Source of the DNA: Heloderma charlesbogerti
Taxonomy: Eukaryota; Chordata; Lepidosauria; Squamata; Helodermatidae
Direction: 5' to 3'
Assembly (NCBI GenBank): GCA_026122225.1
Contig: JANEZZ010002694.1
Span: 682,001-746,000 of the forward strand
Length of the DNA: 64,000 nt
Shown piece after piece: positions 22,098 to 33,103 of this stretch. A program made the translations under genes and the position numbers. How positions within the stretch are numbered: position 1 is the stretch's first letter; every line of letters begins with the position of its first letter. The notes under the pieces are model-generated. The model saw only the letters and a program-made list of their open reading frames with translations. It had not been told where the DNA came from and did no database searches.

Positions 22098-24639
22098 CTG
22101 TAATCCAGAAAAGATATATTGTTCTGGCTGATTTTTTTTTTTTAAACTGTTATATATCTGTATTTAATGAAGCAGATGTGGCTGGTCTTTAAATCTGCAA
22201 AACTGATTAGGGCTGGAAACAGATGTTCTTGGTAGATCAATATGCTTCAGTAACCCAGGCTTAAAAAAAAAAAAAATCTCATGAAGATGATAGCAATCAT
22301 TGCAAGGTAAAGACAGAATCAAGCAAAATATCCTATGGGATGCTTTAGATGTACAAATGCCAAAATAAAAGAGGAAGGGAGGTGAAAGAGCTTTTAATTT
22401 AATATGTCACTTTGAAACTAGGCCCAAAGTCATAATCAGCTTCTCTCTTACTGATACCCTAAGTTCAACCTAGACACTGTATGGTACAGCAGTCCGACCT
22501 CACCTCACCTCTCCTAGCCAATTCACATTCCTTTCATGTTCCCTAGAACAATGCAGGCAGAAATAACTTCTTCGTATTTTATTTATCACAAGGCAAAACA
22601 AATAACCAAAGGTCTATAAGGTACTTGTAGACAGACACAGTGGTGCAGCTGGGGTAGGACCTTGGGACCGAAGTCCAGGGCCCTGCAGCAGAGAACACCA
22701 GAGAATACCAGGTGATGAGGACACCAGGGTAGCAGAACTGCATTCGCCACTGTATTCCTGTAGTCATGATGGCGCTATGATTGAAGTGAGTTTAAAATGC
22801 AAAATTGCAGATTCCAAGAGCATTTCTTTTATCCGGGCTGGCAAACATTTTAATATATCAGGAAAGTAGAAGCAGTTGCAAAGCATAGAATGGCTGTTGG
22901 GGGGAAGAGAAAAGACAGTGTACTTCTCAACTGAAGTCATACACAAGGCTGTCTAAAGGGAGGAAGGGGGATAAGACTATTAAGTAGTAGCCAATGTTAG
23001 TCTTATGAACAGCAGATCCACTTAAATGAATGGGTCTTACATTAGTCACAATTGGGTTACTCTACATAGGACTAATATTGGATACTACCCATTAAGTCGA
23101 GGGTCTAAAATTATCTAGCTGCACCACTGGGCAGACATTAATAAATGCAATGAGCATCTCGAAAAAAACCCTCAAGTTTAATTTTAACCATCTTGTGGTA
23201 TATGACATTAGGACAGCATAGAAGTCCCCACAAGCAATAGCTATGTTATGTATTTGAACAAATTGAGATAATGAAAATTTCATTGCTTTGTATTAAACTT
23301 AAGAAATGTTTACATCAGAATGCAAGGCTTAATTGTTTCATTATATTCTAATATAATTATCATCAACCTGCAACAAGGAACTCGGTGCATCTGGCAACCA
23401 TTAGGATAACATTTGGACACTTGACTGCAACAGTGGACTTGCATAATAAGTTAATCAATACTCGTGATTCATGATGCATTTTTCATGTATTGATACAATC
23501 TTAAGAGTAATTACCAATGCCCTTATTACAAATACACCACACAAAACATCTCAAGAGTCCTGCATGGAATCTTAGACATTAGCAATAACCAATGAATGAT
23601 AGTCCATTTGTGCATGAATGTGCCATTTTTAAATTGTACTCTCCACACAGTAAGGTGAAAGGTCAAAAGAAATGACATTTCTCTCCTGGAGATTCATTTC
23701 CTATTAATTATGATGCACAGACTGCAATGCAATCTGGGGCTAAACTATGGTAAGGTTCCTAGATTTCATGGCATACTAAAATAAGTTAGACAAAACAGCA
23801 ATCGTACATTCCACATAGAGCTCTCTGAACTGCTTTGTAGTAAACAAGTGGAGGAGTACCCTTAATGACAGCTGTGGTCCACAGTCAGTGCCAGGGTGCT
23901 TGTTCAGATATCAGTGGGGTGGAAAGAGATTTCAGTAGCTGATTGGACGTCCCCCAACTTGGGAGGCTTCCAATTATCCAATGCAGGGTGGGAGGAACCG
24001 CAGAAAAGATCTTCACCTCCCTATCCTCCCACCCTGCATTTTTTGCTAGATGGACTTTTTTGACAGTCTAGCTATGGCGCTTCAGAGGGAGAGGTCTCAG
24101 GATCGCTTGACTGGCCTCTCCAGTCTTTTCCCCTCCCCACCCACTGAAACACACACTTTCCCCCCGCTCTGAAGTTGTTTTTCCAACCTTGGAGCGCAGC
24201 TGGCATGGGTTTTTTCCACACTGGCTTCAAGGGGTCATGGGAGAGGGGTCAGATCACCGACTCCCCCTTCTGAGTTCAGAAAGCCATCTCCAGCCTCAGA
24301 GGGGGAAATCCCCAGTATCCTATGGGCCCTCAGACAATGTCTAGAGGCCATAGGATTGCTTCCTAAGAGGCATGATTCAACAAGGTCCACAGACACACTT
24401 CTGGATGCATTCAAAATTCAGTTATGAAACCCACCCAATGTATTTTAAGATCTTTTGTTGCCATTTCAATTTTATCAGTTTTAAACTTTACAACAATATT
24501 ATTAACACAGGACAAAAAAGGAATTTCCTTTTTTGATGTAAAAACTTTTCTGATATAAATACCTACTACATAAACCTCCTCCTCCTGTATGAACCTAGCT
24601 ATAGGTGCTGTTGTATAGGCCCATGTCCAAAAGAGGGTT

Positions 24640-24828
24640 AGCTATGTGGAGGTGCAGGACAGGGCCTTTTCTGTGGCAGCATCCTGGTTATGGAATTCCT
24701 TCCCGAAGGAAATTAGAATAGCCCCATTCTCTGATGGTTTCAAGGCAGGCAAAAAAATTTTTTTATTTAATCTACCTGGCTTTTAATGGTTTTTTACTTT
24801 GAGATGAAAGGTTTTAACTCTGCTCTCC
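24640..24828 (+). mobile_element. L2-type LINE tail, left part
   Basis: gcaggacagggccttttctg, cagcatcctggttatggaat and the following sequence match the L2 C-terminal codons (RAFSV.A..LWN) and 3' UTR. It is split by the SINE at 24841-25185 and resumes after 25197 (gtctgttttaattatgtg). Confidence 0.65.
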
Positions 24829-24840
24829 TTGGTATTAATA

Positions 24841-25185
24841 AAAAGGTAAAGGTAAAGGTGTCCCCAACCAGTCGTGTCCGACTCTAGGGTGTGGTGCTCA
24901 TCTCCATTTCTAAGCCAAAGAGCCAGCGTTGTCCAAAGACGCTTCCGTGGTCATGTGGCCGGCATGACTGAACACCAAGGTGCACGGAACGCTGTTACCT
25001 TTCCCGCAGAAGCGGTACCTATTTATCTACTTGCAATTTCTTGCTTTCGAACTGCTAGGTTGGCAGAAGCTAGGACTGAAGACGGGAGCTCACTCCGTCA
25101 CACGATACTTGGGTCTCGAACTGCTATCCTGCCGACCTTCCGGTCTGCAGTTCAGCGTCTTAACCACTAAGCCACCGCGGCCCAT
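24841..25185 (-). mobile_element. Sauria-type SINE with BovB-like 3' end
   Basis: Read on the minus strand: a tRNA-like head with A box (tggcttagtggttaagacg), B-box-like agttcgagacc, a body, and a 3' end gagtcggacacgactggttg that copies the BovB 3' end, then a cctttac tail. It is flanked by ttggtattaata at 24829-24840 and 25186-25197 (12-bp target-site duplication). Sharing the 3' end of BovB is how such SINEs are thought to be mobilised. Another copy lies at 40448-40762. Confidence 0.9.
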
Positions 25186-25301
25186 TTGGTATTAATAGTC
25201 TGTTTTAATTATGTGATTTTAAATTGTGGCTTTTGTTTTGTGAATCACTTTGTTAGGGCCAAAAGATGGTATAGAAAGGGTTTTTAACTAACTAAATATA
25301 C

Positions 25302-25458
25302 CTGTATGTTTTGAATGACATCTTTAAAAGGAGTTGATCTCTGTATCCATGTGTTCACCATGTCCATTGCTCTATCAAAATTCTTTACATATTCTCCATA
25401 CATCTTCAGAAATGGAGCAAGTTTTTGAAGGATATCACCTAGCCTTGGGTTTGTATTC
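25302..25458 (-). CDS. FGD3: FGD3 exon, DH domain core
   Basis: Exon of 157 bases, acceptor tttctacag, donor gtatat from 25301. It encodes [20 protein letters not shown] and then [15 protein letters not shown], a signature of the FGD family DH domain (second conserved region). The following [15 protein letters not shown] closes the exon in phase 0. Confidence 0.97.
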
Positions 25459-25535
25459 CTGTAGAAAGTACCAAACACATTTAAAGACATAAACATGGAA
25501 ACTGGAAGGCCACACTAATTGGGAACAACAATCTT

Positions 25536-25785
25536 GGTTGGATCCAAACCTCAGTTTTTGCAAAGATGAAGTTTGGATCTAACTTCCATCCATGGAAGGC
25601 TTTTTATCCATCAGAGGGAACCTGCTGGAAGAAGGTGGATGGTGACTTCCGCTGCTCCTCCTGCAACTTCCAATGCCACCTCCAACACTGCCCTAAAGGA
25701 TCTCCCAACAGGAAGGGAGAATCAGGAAAAGTTGCCTCCTCTTTTCTGCCAGCGGAAGTGAAGTCTGGATCCAAGCCATTTCCAT
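25536..25785. mobile_element. Palindromic MITE, TTGGATCCAGACTT family
   Basis: Ends ttggttggatccaaacctc and gtctggatccaagcc are inverse copies, with aatgccacctccaacactg inside. Related to 12660-12985 and 31988-32113. Confidence 0.55.
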
Positions 25786-25999
25786 ACAGTCAGCTATAAT
25801 TACTTTTCGTATACTACAGAAATCAATCTGGTGTATATGTTAGGGGTAATGTGAGTTGAATGGTTAATGTGTGTAACAACCAGCCATTGTGCATATTCAC
25901 CACACTTCATGGAGAAGGTGCATATAGTCCGTTCATGAAAAGAAATTGTGCACATTCTCTGGCCATTATGCATAATTCCCAGCAGGCCTTGGATAATGT

Positions 26000-26112
26000 G
26001 CATATATCAACTGTATTGTTTTGGTTGTTATTTTATTGTTGTTTTGGGCTTCTTATGGTTGTAAACAACCTGAAGGCTTCTGCCAGTTGGGCAGTATTTA
26101 AGTCTAATTAAT
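26000..26112 (+). mobile_element. L2-type LINE 3' tail
   Basis: Tttattgttgttttgggct, gtaaacaacctgaaggcttc and the ttaatta/aaata tail resemble an L2 3' UTR. Short and diverged. Confidence 0.4.
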
Positions 26113-26605
26113 TAATGGATAAATATTAGCAGATATATGTATGTTTATGGATCCAGTTCTGACCAGGGATTCTGTCCAAAGTTGTGTGTCCTAGAATGGG
26201 TAATGGAACTTTTACAATGGTGAGCCAAGTCCACATATGCAGTGGAGATACAAACCTGGAACTAGGCCCAACACTGAAGACAATGAGTAAGACGAATGTC
26301 CTGCAGAGGCTTGTACTGTATTACTGCCAGGGTGTGTGTGTGTTAATATATGCTATTGTTTCAGACCTACTACTGGAAAGCCAACTGAGACATTACTTCA
26401 GTCTTAAGAGATAATACAAAGTGAAGACATGGGACACTCTAGCATAAAATAAAGACATGGAACTCTCAAGCCTAAAGATGTTACATACAAATACATTCAA
26501 CTAGTCTATTAAAGTTACATCTAGCATATTCCAGAAGTGGACATTTTTCATTACTAAAAAGTTCTAAACATGGAAACATTTGTTTGTAACCCTTCATTTA
26601 CCCAC

Positions 26606-26742
26606 CACTCATCTGTAATCCTTGTTTTGAGCTCAGGCAGGAGAAACTGTTCGTGGAAGCGATAGATAGAAGAAATATTTGAAAATATTCCTGTTACCAC
26701 TTCAGGTGGAATCCCAGCCTCGTACAATTTAGTGCAAAAAAC
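26606..26742 (-). CDS. FGD3: FGD3 exon, DH domain
   Basis: Exon of 137 bases encoding [20 protein letters not shown], then [18 protein letters not shown] and ITDEW. This is the second part of the DH domain and carries the FGD3-type AGIPPEV. Acceptor tttttag at 26743. The donor must be gtgggt starting at 26605, because the next exon starts with the G that completes the tryptophan codon. Four bases further on, an apparently good GTAAAT would shift the frame by one. Confidence 0.94.
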
Positions 26743-26749
26743 CTAAAAA

Positions 26750-28735
26750 TCAGAAAAACAAAAACATAACAATCCCACAAACATCAGAAACAAAAGTATG
26801 TGATTTATACTAATTTAGAGCAACTGGATTTTGACAGATAACTCACTGTTGTCTACAGAATATGTATTTTTGGAATATTTTACTAATACATATTCAAGAG
26901 AAATGTGTAGTTTGTTAGGATTCCTCTGTCAAATTCAAACAAACACATACACACACCCCTTTGCAATAAATCCTTTGCCACCTGCTTAATTTCAAAGAGA
27001 CATTTTGGCCATTTAGGTGTGCTTTTAGGTGTGCTTTTCCTCAACACTGCTTAATACAGCACTTCAAATATAAATCAAAATTAAAAGCGCGTTACAGGTA
27101 TTTTCAAATATGTTTCATAAATAATTTTCTGATACATAAAAAACAAGTGAATGCCAAGGAAAAGTTTCTTTACAATGTGCATCAATGATATTTTCCCTAC
27201 TTCAACACTGGACATCACACAACTGGTTCAAGGACAACAGACATTTCAGTTAGCTATTACAGACAAATCTGACTGAGGAACAAAATAACTACCATCATTT
27301 CTATTGACATACTTTGTTCAAAATGAAGCGATCTAGTGGAGAAACAGGAAACACCACAATTTAACAAATCCATCATGAGATTTCTATGGACAGTGATTGT
27401 TTTATTACAAGTTTAGCAAGGTTGATATCCTATGGAACATTATATCTGTTATCTTGGAGTTAATAACAACAATTAGCATTTTTGCAGTGTCTTGGAGCAC
27501 TCAAAGGTCTTCAGAACTATTATTAATCTTTACAGTAACCCTGTAAGCTCTCCAAAGCCTATCCATGTCTCTAATAAACATTAATCTATACTCTTCCCAC
27601 TTAGCAGACAGTCATTGTTTACTTGCAAATGGGTAGAAAAGTCCTGAGAAAAGTCCTCTAGAAAAGACAGAACCAATTCACACGTGCATGTACATGCTTG
27701 ATTCACAGCTGATTCACAATGACCAGCCTCCATTGGGTTGTGTTTGGGTTGATGTCAAGTGATATGAAAGGTCTCTATGTCCTCCTATGAAACAGTGACA
27801 GCTGTTTCACACCTGCAAGATATCACCTGGGATTGTGATTTCTGAGGTATAAACATCAATGTGTGAATTCAATCAGGATCCCCACTTGTTTTCTCTGTTC
27901 CATTCTACCTTCTTAATAATACTGGGAAGTCCAACATAGGATATGGAAGTGGGGATATTTTACAAGAGAATGTCTGGAATGTGCTATCAAAATCTGGCCG
28001 GAACTTAAGTCTTTTAAGGTTTAACAATCTGTGATTTATTATAGAATTCATGAAGAAGTTCTGTGGTGACTGCTTTGTCCCCCAGGGTTCTTCCAAACCT
28101 TATCTGACAGAGCTGAAACAACTTAAAGTAAAAGGGCTGAAGTAATAGGGAAAGCCAACATGAAGAGTCATGTGGTTGAGTAAACATCACTCCAATAGGA
28201 TAGAGAGAAGATACACATCATTAAAAAAGGAGAAGCACATTTCTGAGCATTGCTTGGGCTTCTAGTTGCAGTTCTACTGCAGTTGAGAATCTTTGAATCA
28301 TACAGCAGGAGGAAAAGGGGAAACCCTCAAAAGCTTCGCAAAATTGGATTTCGCCCCCTGGCTGAAAGACGTTGAACAACCTTGCCTTAGACTGTTGTGG
28401 GTTCTTTCTGAAATCACTGGCATTGGGTTGCCCTAGAAAGGAACACATTCCCAGCAGAAGTTCAGTGGAACACTGACAGCTCATTCAGTAATGGGCAAAC
28501 TTATGTTGGCCAATGTGGGAAGAGCCATAGCCTAACGGAATGTTTTTGTTGTAGCAGTCTACCTGGTGTGAGGATGCAACTGGAAATGGTGAGGCTGTAA
28601 CTGGGTTGGCTTGTTTCATGCAAAGTGAACCATCAGAGGGGACTGCTGTAGACAAATGCAATCACTCTGGAAAGGCAGCTACCATTAGAATGGTAGAAAC
28701 TGGCCTGGCAGACTGTTGTTAACCAGTCACAAAAA
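26750..28735. other. Intron, no recognised feature
   Basis: Intron between the exons at 28952 and 26742. AT-rich; a stretch at about 27480-27550 vaguely resembles an old MIR/L3-type repeat. No exon found. Confidence 0.4.
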
Positions 28736-28916
28736 TGTTTGCATGAGACTGATTGCAAGCCTTTAGGATGAGGGAGAATACAAATAATATATAAAAATGT
28801 TTGAATGAGACTGATTGCAAGCCTTTAGGATGAGGCAGAATACAAATAATATATAAAAATGTTTGAATGAGACTGATTGCAAGCCTTTAGGATGAGGCAG
28901 AATACAAATAATATAT
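28736..28916. repeat. 62-bp tandem repeat, three copies
   Basis: The unit tgtttgaatgagactgattg ... aatacaaataatatataaaa recurs at 28736, 28798 and 28860 with a period of exactly 62. Copies 2 and 3 are almost identical; copy 1 has gcatgag for gaatgag and gaggg for gaggc. The array ends 35 bases from the donor of the exon at 28952. Confidence 0.95.
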
Positions 28917-28951
28917 TTCAGAAAAGCAAAATGTAGTAGAAGCAGACTTAC

Positions 28952-29041
28952 CTGATCTAGAAGATGAAGTCTCTTAACATAAGCTTCTTCTGTATGAAGA
29001 AGCTCATTTGCAATGTTAAACAGCTTTTGGGGCTCTGAGCA
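28952..29041 (-). CDS. FGD3: FGD3 exon, start of DH (RhoGEF) domain
   Basis: Exon of 90 bases, phase 0 to phase 0, acceptor attgttgcag at 29042 onward, donor gtaagt from 28951. It encodes NIANELLHTEEAYVKRLHLL and then DQ, the first conserved helix (CR1) of the DH domain, which contacts Rho-family GTPases. The conserved glutamate of the TEE motif is present. A 62-bp tandem repeat array ends only about 35 bases downstream of the donor. Confidence 0.96.
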
Positions 29042-29737
29042 CTGCAACAATACCAAAAATGCAAAACCTATTTTAAATAAACATTCCAAGTACCAAGGAA
29101 ATAAAGAATCCTTTTCATACTACTTCCTTGCAATAGCTGAAATGTGATCTCCAGCAAAGAGAGCTCTTCCATTTCATTGAGCTGGTTCATCCAAATGATT
29201 ATGTAGTGAGTATGTTTCACTGTATTTCTAATAACAAATGTTTACAGTTCAGCCTCTTATAGTGGGGCTTACAACCAGCTAATCTGTATATTTAGCAAAT
29301 TCCAACTACATAATTCCCTCCAAGGCATTATTCAAGTACATTGTAGTGCTTGCTTTATTCCAGTGAGAGGGGGAAAGGGAAAGCTGTTCCATGCACATGT
29401 CCAAACTCAACACAGGAGGTTTGAGCATCGCTGCTCCTTCAGAAAAAACAACAACAAGCAAACAAAAAGGGAAATGAAAACGTGTTTAGGGACAAAGACA
29501 AATTAGCTAACATAATGCAATATTTCATAGGCAATAGTTATTAAATGTTTTATGTGAACTGAAAAAGTTAAAAAGTATGCTTTAAATCTAATGCTGCATG
29601 AGCATTCTTTCATTTATGTGACAGGACCTCCTTTGTTTTCCACCCCACTGCAGCCTCAGAGGTGGGTGGGGGGCTGCAGGACAGAGGAAGAAACCATTCT
29701 GCCAGTGGTTTCCATTCTGCTGGTGGATGGCCAAGTT

Positions 29738-29740
29738 TGG

Positions 29741-29768
<28 letters not shown>
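29738..29768. repeat. (AC)n microsatellite
   Basis: AC run followed by an acacgg variant repeat. Confidence 0.95.
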
Positions 29769-29771
<3 letters not shown>

Positions 29772-29838
29772 CACGGACACATGGGTTAAAGTATACTAGA
29801 GGATAAACCACATAAATTCCAACTTCTTAGTTCATCTA

Positions 29839-30131
29839 CAGCGGGGGTGGACAAGTTTGGGTGCTCCAGGGGCCATTTTCCCCTCCCAAACCCCTCTATG
29901 GGCCACACCTCCCCTGCCCTACAGCACTAGAAAAAAAATGTTTTTAATAAAAATAAATTTTAAACCACAGCATCCAGAGCAGTTACGGAGCACCCAAAGG
30001 GCCAAAAAAAGCTTCAAAATGACTGCTCCAGACACCATTTTGTTATTTTTGTTACAATTCTGGGGTGATGAGGCGGGGGGGGGCTACATGGGGCTGCTTG
30101 CAGACAGCAGGTCACACATCGCCCAGCCCTG
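29839..30131. mobile_element. Probable hAT-type MITE
   Basis: Starts cagcgggggtggacaagttt and ends with the inverse of cagggctgggcgatgtg, hAT-like termini. The interior has ggagcacccaaagggcc matching the wording of the 51034-51332 element. No clean 8-bp duplication seen. Confidence 0.6.
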
Positions 30132-30139
30132 ATATACAC

Positions 30140-31980
30140 AAAGCTCATTTCCAAAAGCTCATGTCATAACAGACCAGGCAGGTACCAGTGTGGTGGAGGC
30201 ATAAAAAAAAAAAACCTCCATGGGAAGCATGTTGTCTACTCCTGCTATAAGCAAACAAAGCAATTGCTATACGCAATTGTCAACTTTTTTTTTAAAGGCT
30301 CCAAAATGCTGGGCTAGGAATGCTAGATAATAAAAAAAAAATCTATCCTTTGCAACACAGTCTAATGTATTACAAAACTTCCTTGATTATTTCTGATCTC
30401 AGTAAATCTGGTGCAAAACTCTAACTGATGGCTCTGGAACTAAACCTAAAGAGTTTGAGGTCTCTGTTACGTCAAATTAAGACAGCCTGCACTGGCTAAG
30501 CACTCTATATCACATGCCAAGCACATCTGATCAAAAGCTGATGGTCAAAGCAGAGCATCATACTTGAGAGGAACAAGGATCTGAAACAGGCTTAAGTTCC
30601 CAGCCCATAACCTCATCTCTGCCCATCATAATTCAGGGTTTATGTAAGAACATTCACAACTACTTGTTCTATATTGTTTTCTTCCCAAGATATGGTGCTG
30701 CTTGCCAGCAGGTAGAGGAGAGAACAAAGGAATTCAAGAACAAGCGTGTCTGTGGCCAATTCAGACAAACATGCTATTTACATATGAATTGCAATTAAAG
30801 CCTGTTAGCTTTACCAAGCAATGATAGCTTGGTCACATCACAACTCATGACAAGGTATGTTTTTCATCTCCTAATGACAACATCTTTCAATGGGAAGAAA
30901 GCGTTCATGTGAGGAAGTAATTCATCTCTATATGAAATGACTGGGCCTCTGTCACTCAACCACTCACACCACTTGGTACCGATGTAGAATATTATCATAT
31001 CTTTCCTCACCGCCCACACCCACATAACTGAATTGTTAATAAAAAGCTAATTAAACAAAATGGCATGAGATAGTTGAACTCAGACACAGTCAGGCATGCT
31101 GTTGTAAAACTGTTAAAATTAATGACCCTAGCCTGCCTTTAATGCCATTTCTTCTTTCAGAAGCATCAAGGCTAACATGTCTCATAACATATCAGCAGCT
31201 CAGAGAGGGAGAGACATTATCAAATCTAATAAGCTCACCCAGGTTTCATTGGATAAAAGATAGGTAAGACCCCCAATTATTCAGTCATGTATTCACATTC
31301 CAACAAATACGCAATGACAGTGATGTGGTAAAGCATGAGACAAGACTCCCAAGGGGAGTAATGTGACATGGGGCATTTAAACTTACTAGAGTTCTACAAA
31401 ATCTGTTGCAAGGAAACACCAGTTCATGTCCACTTTCCCAAAAGGCACTAAGTATGACCAGAGAAGATGCTTGGGCAACTGGCTTCTTCTAGCCTCGCTT
31501 CACGGCTGGTTTTGGAGCACTTATAAGAAACATATGCGCCACTCCCTACCACAGAGTATTGGGTCATGAAAAAAACGTTTTCACAAAAACTTGTACCTGG
31601 GCAGGTTTAAACGAACAAGGAGATACAGGCACCACCTATAGGACTGAATGGGAATGTTCTTACTTTGAAGAATATTTTCTTTAAAAGTCAGCAAGCAAGA
31701 CTGATATCTGTTTCCTTTTCTCCTTCTAAACACACACACATACACACACACGATTATCCATTTTCTCATTACGTTTCATATATTTTTTGTATAATAGAAT
31801 GCACAGGGATTAAGTGTGCCAAATAAATAATAAATAATTTAATTAAGTTGGCTGGAAATGATAATTTAAAAAAGAAAAAAGAAAAAAATGATTATTGCAC
31901 TATTTAATTCTTATTTATTCCTCCGTCTGCCTATAAAGTCATTAATAACTTACTTATGGGAAAAAATTTTAACGTAAATC
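30140..31980. other. Intron, no recognised feature
   Basis: Part of the 14.9-kb intron between exons 43934 and 29041. AT-rich; a short imperfect (AC)n lies at about 31731-31751. No exon or repeat family recognised. Confidence 0.45.
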
Positions 31981-31987
31981 CAATGGA

Positions 31988-32113
31988 ATGGATCCAGACT
32001 TATATATACTTACAGAAGACCTACTGAAATCAATTAGACTTAAGTTAGTCACATCTAAGTAAAAGTCCCATTGATTTCAGTGGGTCTACTCTGTGTATGT
32101 CTGGATCCAACCC
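31988..32113. mobile_element. Palindromic MITE, TTGGATCCAGACTT family
   Basis: tggatccagacttatatata ... gaagacctactgaaatcaat is mirrored by attgatttcagtgggtctac ... tatgtctggatccaaccc. About 125 bases, nearly one palindrome. Confidence 0.8.
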
Positions 32114-32644
32114 AATGTGTTCCATCAAGGGATTCTTGAGGAATTAATTATATCTGTTCAAATTCCAATATGAACTGACCTGATCTGTATCTCCAGGGCA
32201 AATGTTTGCTTAGCACTTAGTTTTGGCTCAAAAATCTATCAAAACACATTTAAAATTCATATCTTAAAAAAAACATAATTTAAACATTTGCATTTCTTTT
32301 TATGGTGTGGATTAAAAAAAAATCACAGGCTCATGCAGAAACAGGATGGAATAGACTATCAGTGAACATACGCAAAAGTGATGTGGACTGGAAACAGACT
32401 GCTTTGTCCATTCCTATCCCAGCATCAAGATTCAAACTGAGCTGTATCAAGAAGAGTAGTGAACATGGCTACTTGTTACTTATTTTATAAAATAATCTGA
32501 AGGCTGTGTTGAAATGTTAGAACACATATTTTTCATCCAGAAGCTCCAACGTTCAATCCCTCACATCTCTAGATTGGGATGAAATACCTCTGCTGGAAAT
32601 CTTGGACTCGCGTCGACAGTGTGAATAGGTAACACTGGATTAGG

Positions 32645-32985
32645 GGTAGGGAACGTGGTTCCCACGGGCATCAATGCACCAACAGACACCTTTCTTGGCA
32701 CCCCCCCAAGGTGCCTTACCCCACTCAAAAATATTTTTTAAAAACACATTTTCTTACTGGTAGCTGGGATTGCTGTGAAATAGGATTCTCTTGATCCTGA
32801 AAAGTGTGGGTTCAAAGAAGTTGTTTAGTGTGTTGGGGCTCAGACCCCACCTCTGCTTCGTACTCAGTCTTTTGGTTAGTTGCTTTGCCACACTTCCCAT
32901 GGCAGCCATTTTATGCTGGTGTTCAGGAAAGCTTCTCAAATTGCTAACTGTGTCCAAAGCTCAAAAAAGATGCCTAGCCTTGGGT
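32645..32985. mobile_element. Probable hAT-type MITE
   Basis: aggggtagggaacgtggttc at the left, and at the right ggcagccattttatgctgg, gcttctcaaattgctaactg and aaaaaagatgcctagcc, the same order of motifs as the right end of the hAT element at 14567-15573. No clear duplication. Confidence 0.55.
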
Positions 32986-33047
32986 TAGATAAACCAATGA
33001 TTTTACCCCTTATAAGGAAGCTCTTTACAAATCCACTGGTTAATGAA

Positions 33048-33103
33048 ACCATTAGAATCATACAGGTTTGACTGCTGCAATGACTGGATTTATGATATGA
33101 TTT
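33048..33103. repeat. 56-bp direct repeat, left copy
   Basis: accattagaatcatacaggt ... atttatgatatgattt, identical over all 56 bases to 35609-35664. The two copies bracket the DIRS-type remnant. Confidence 0.95.
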
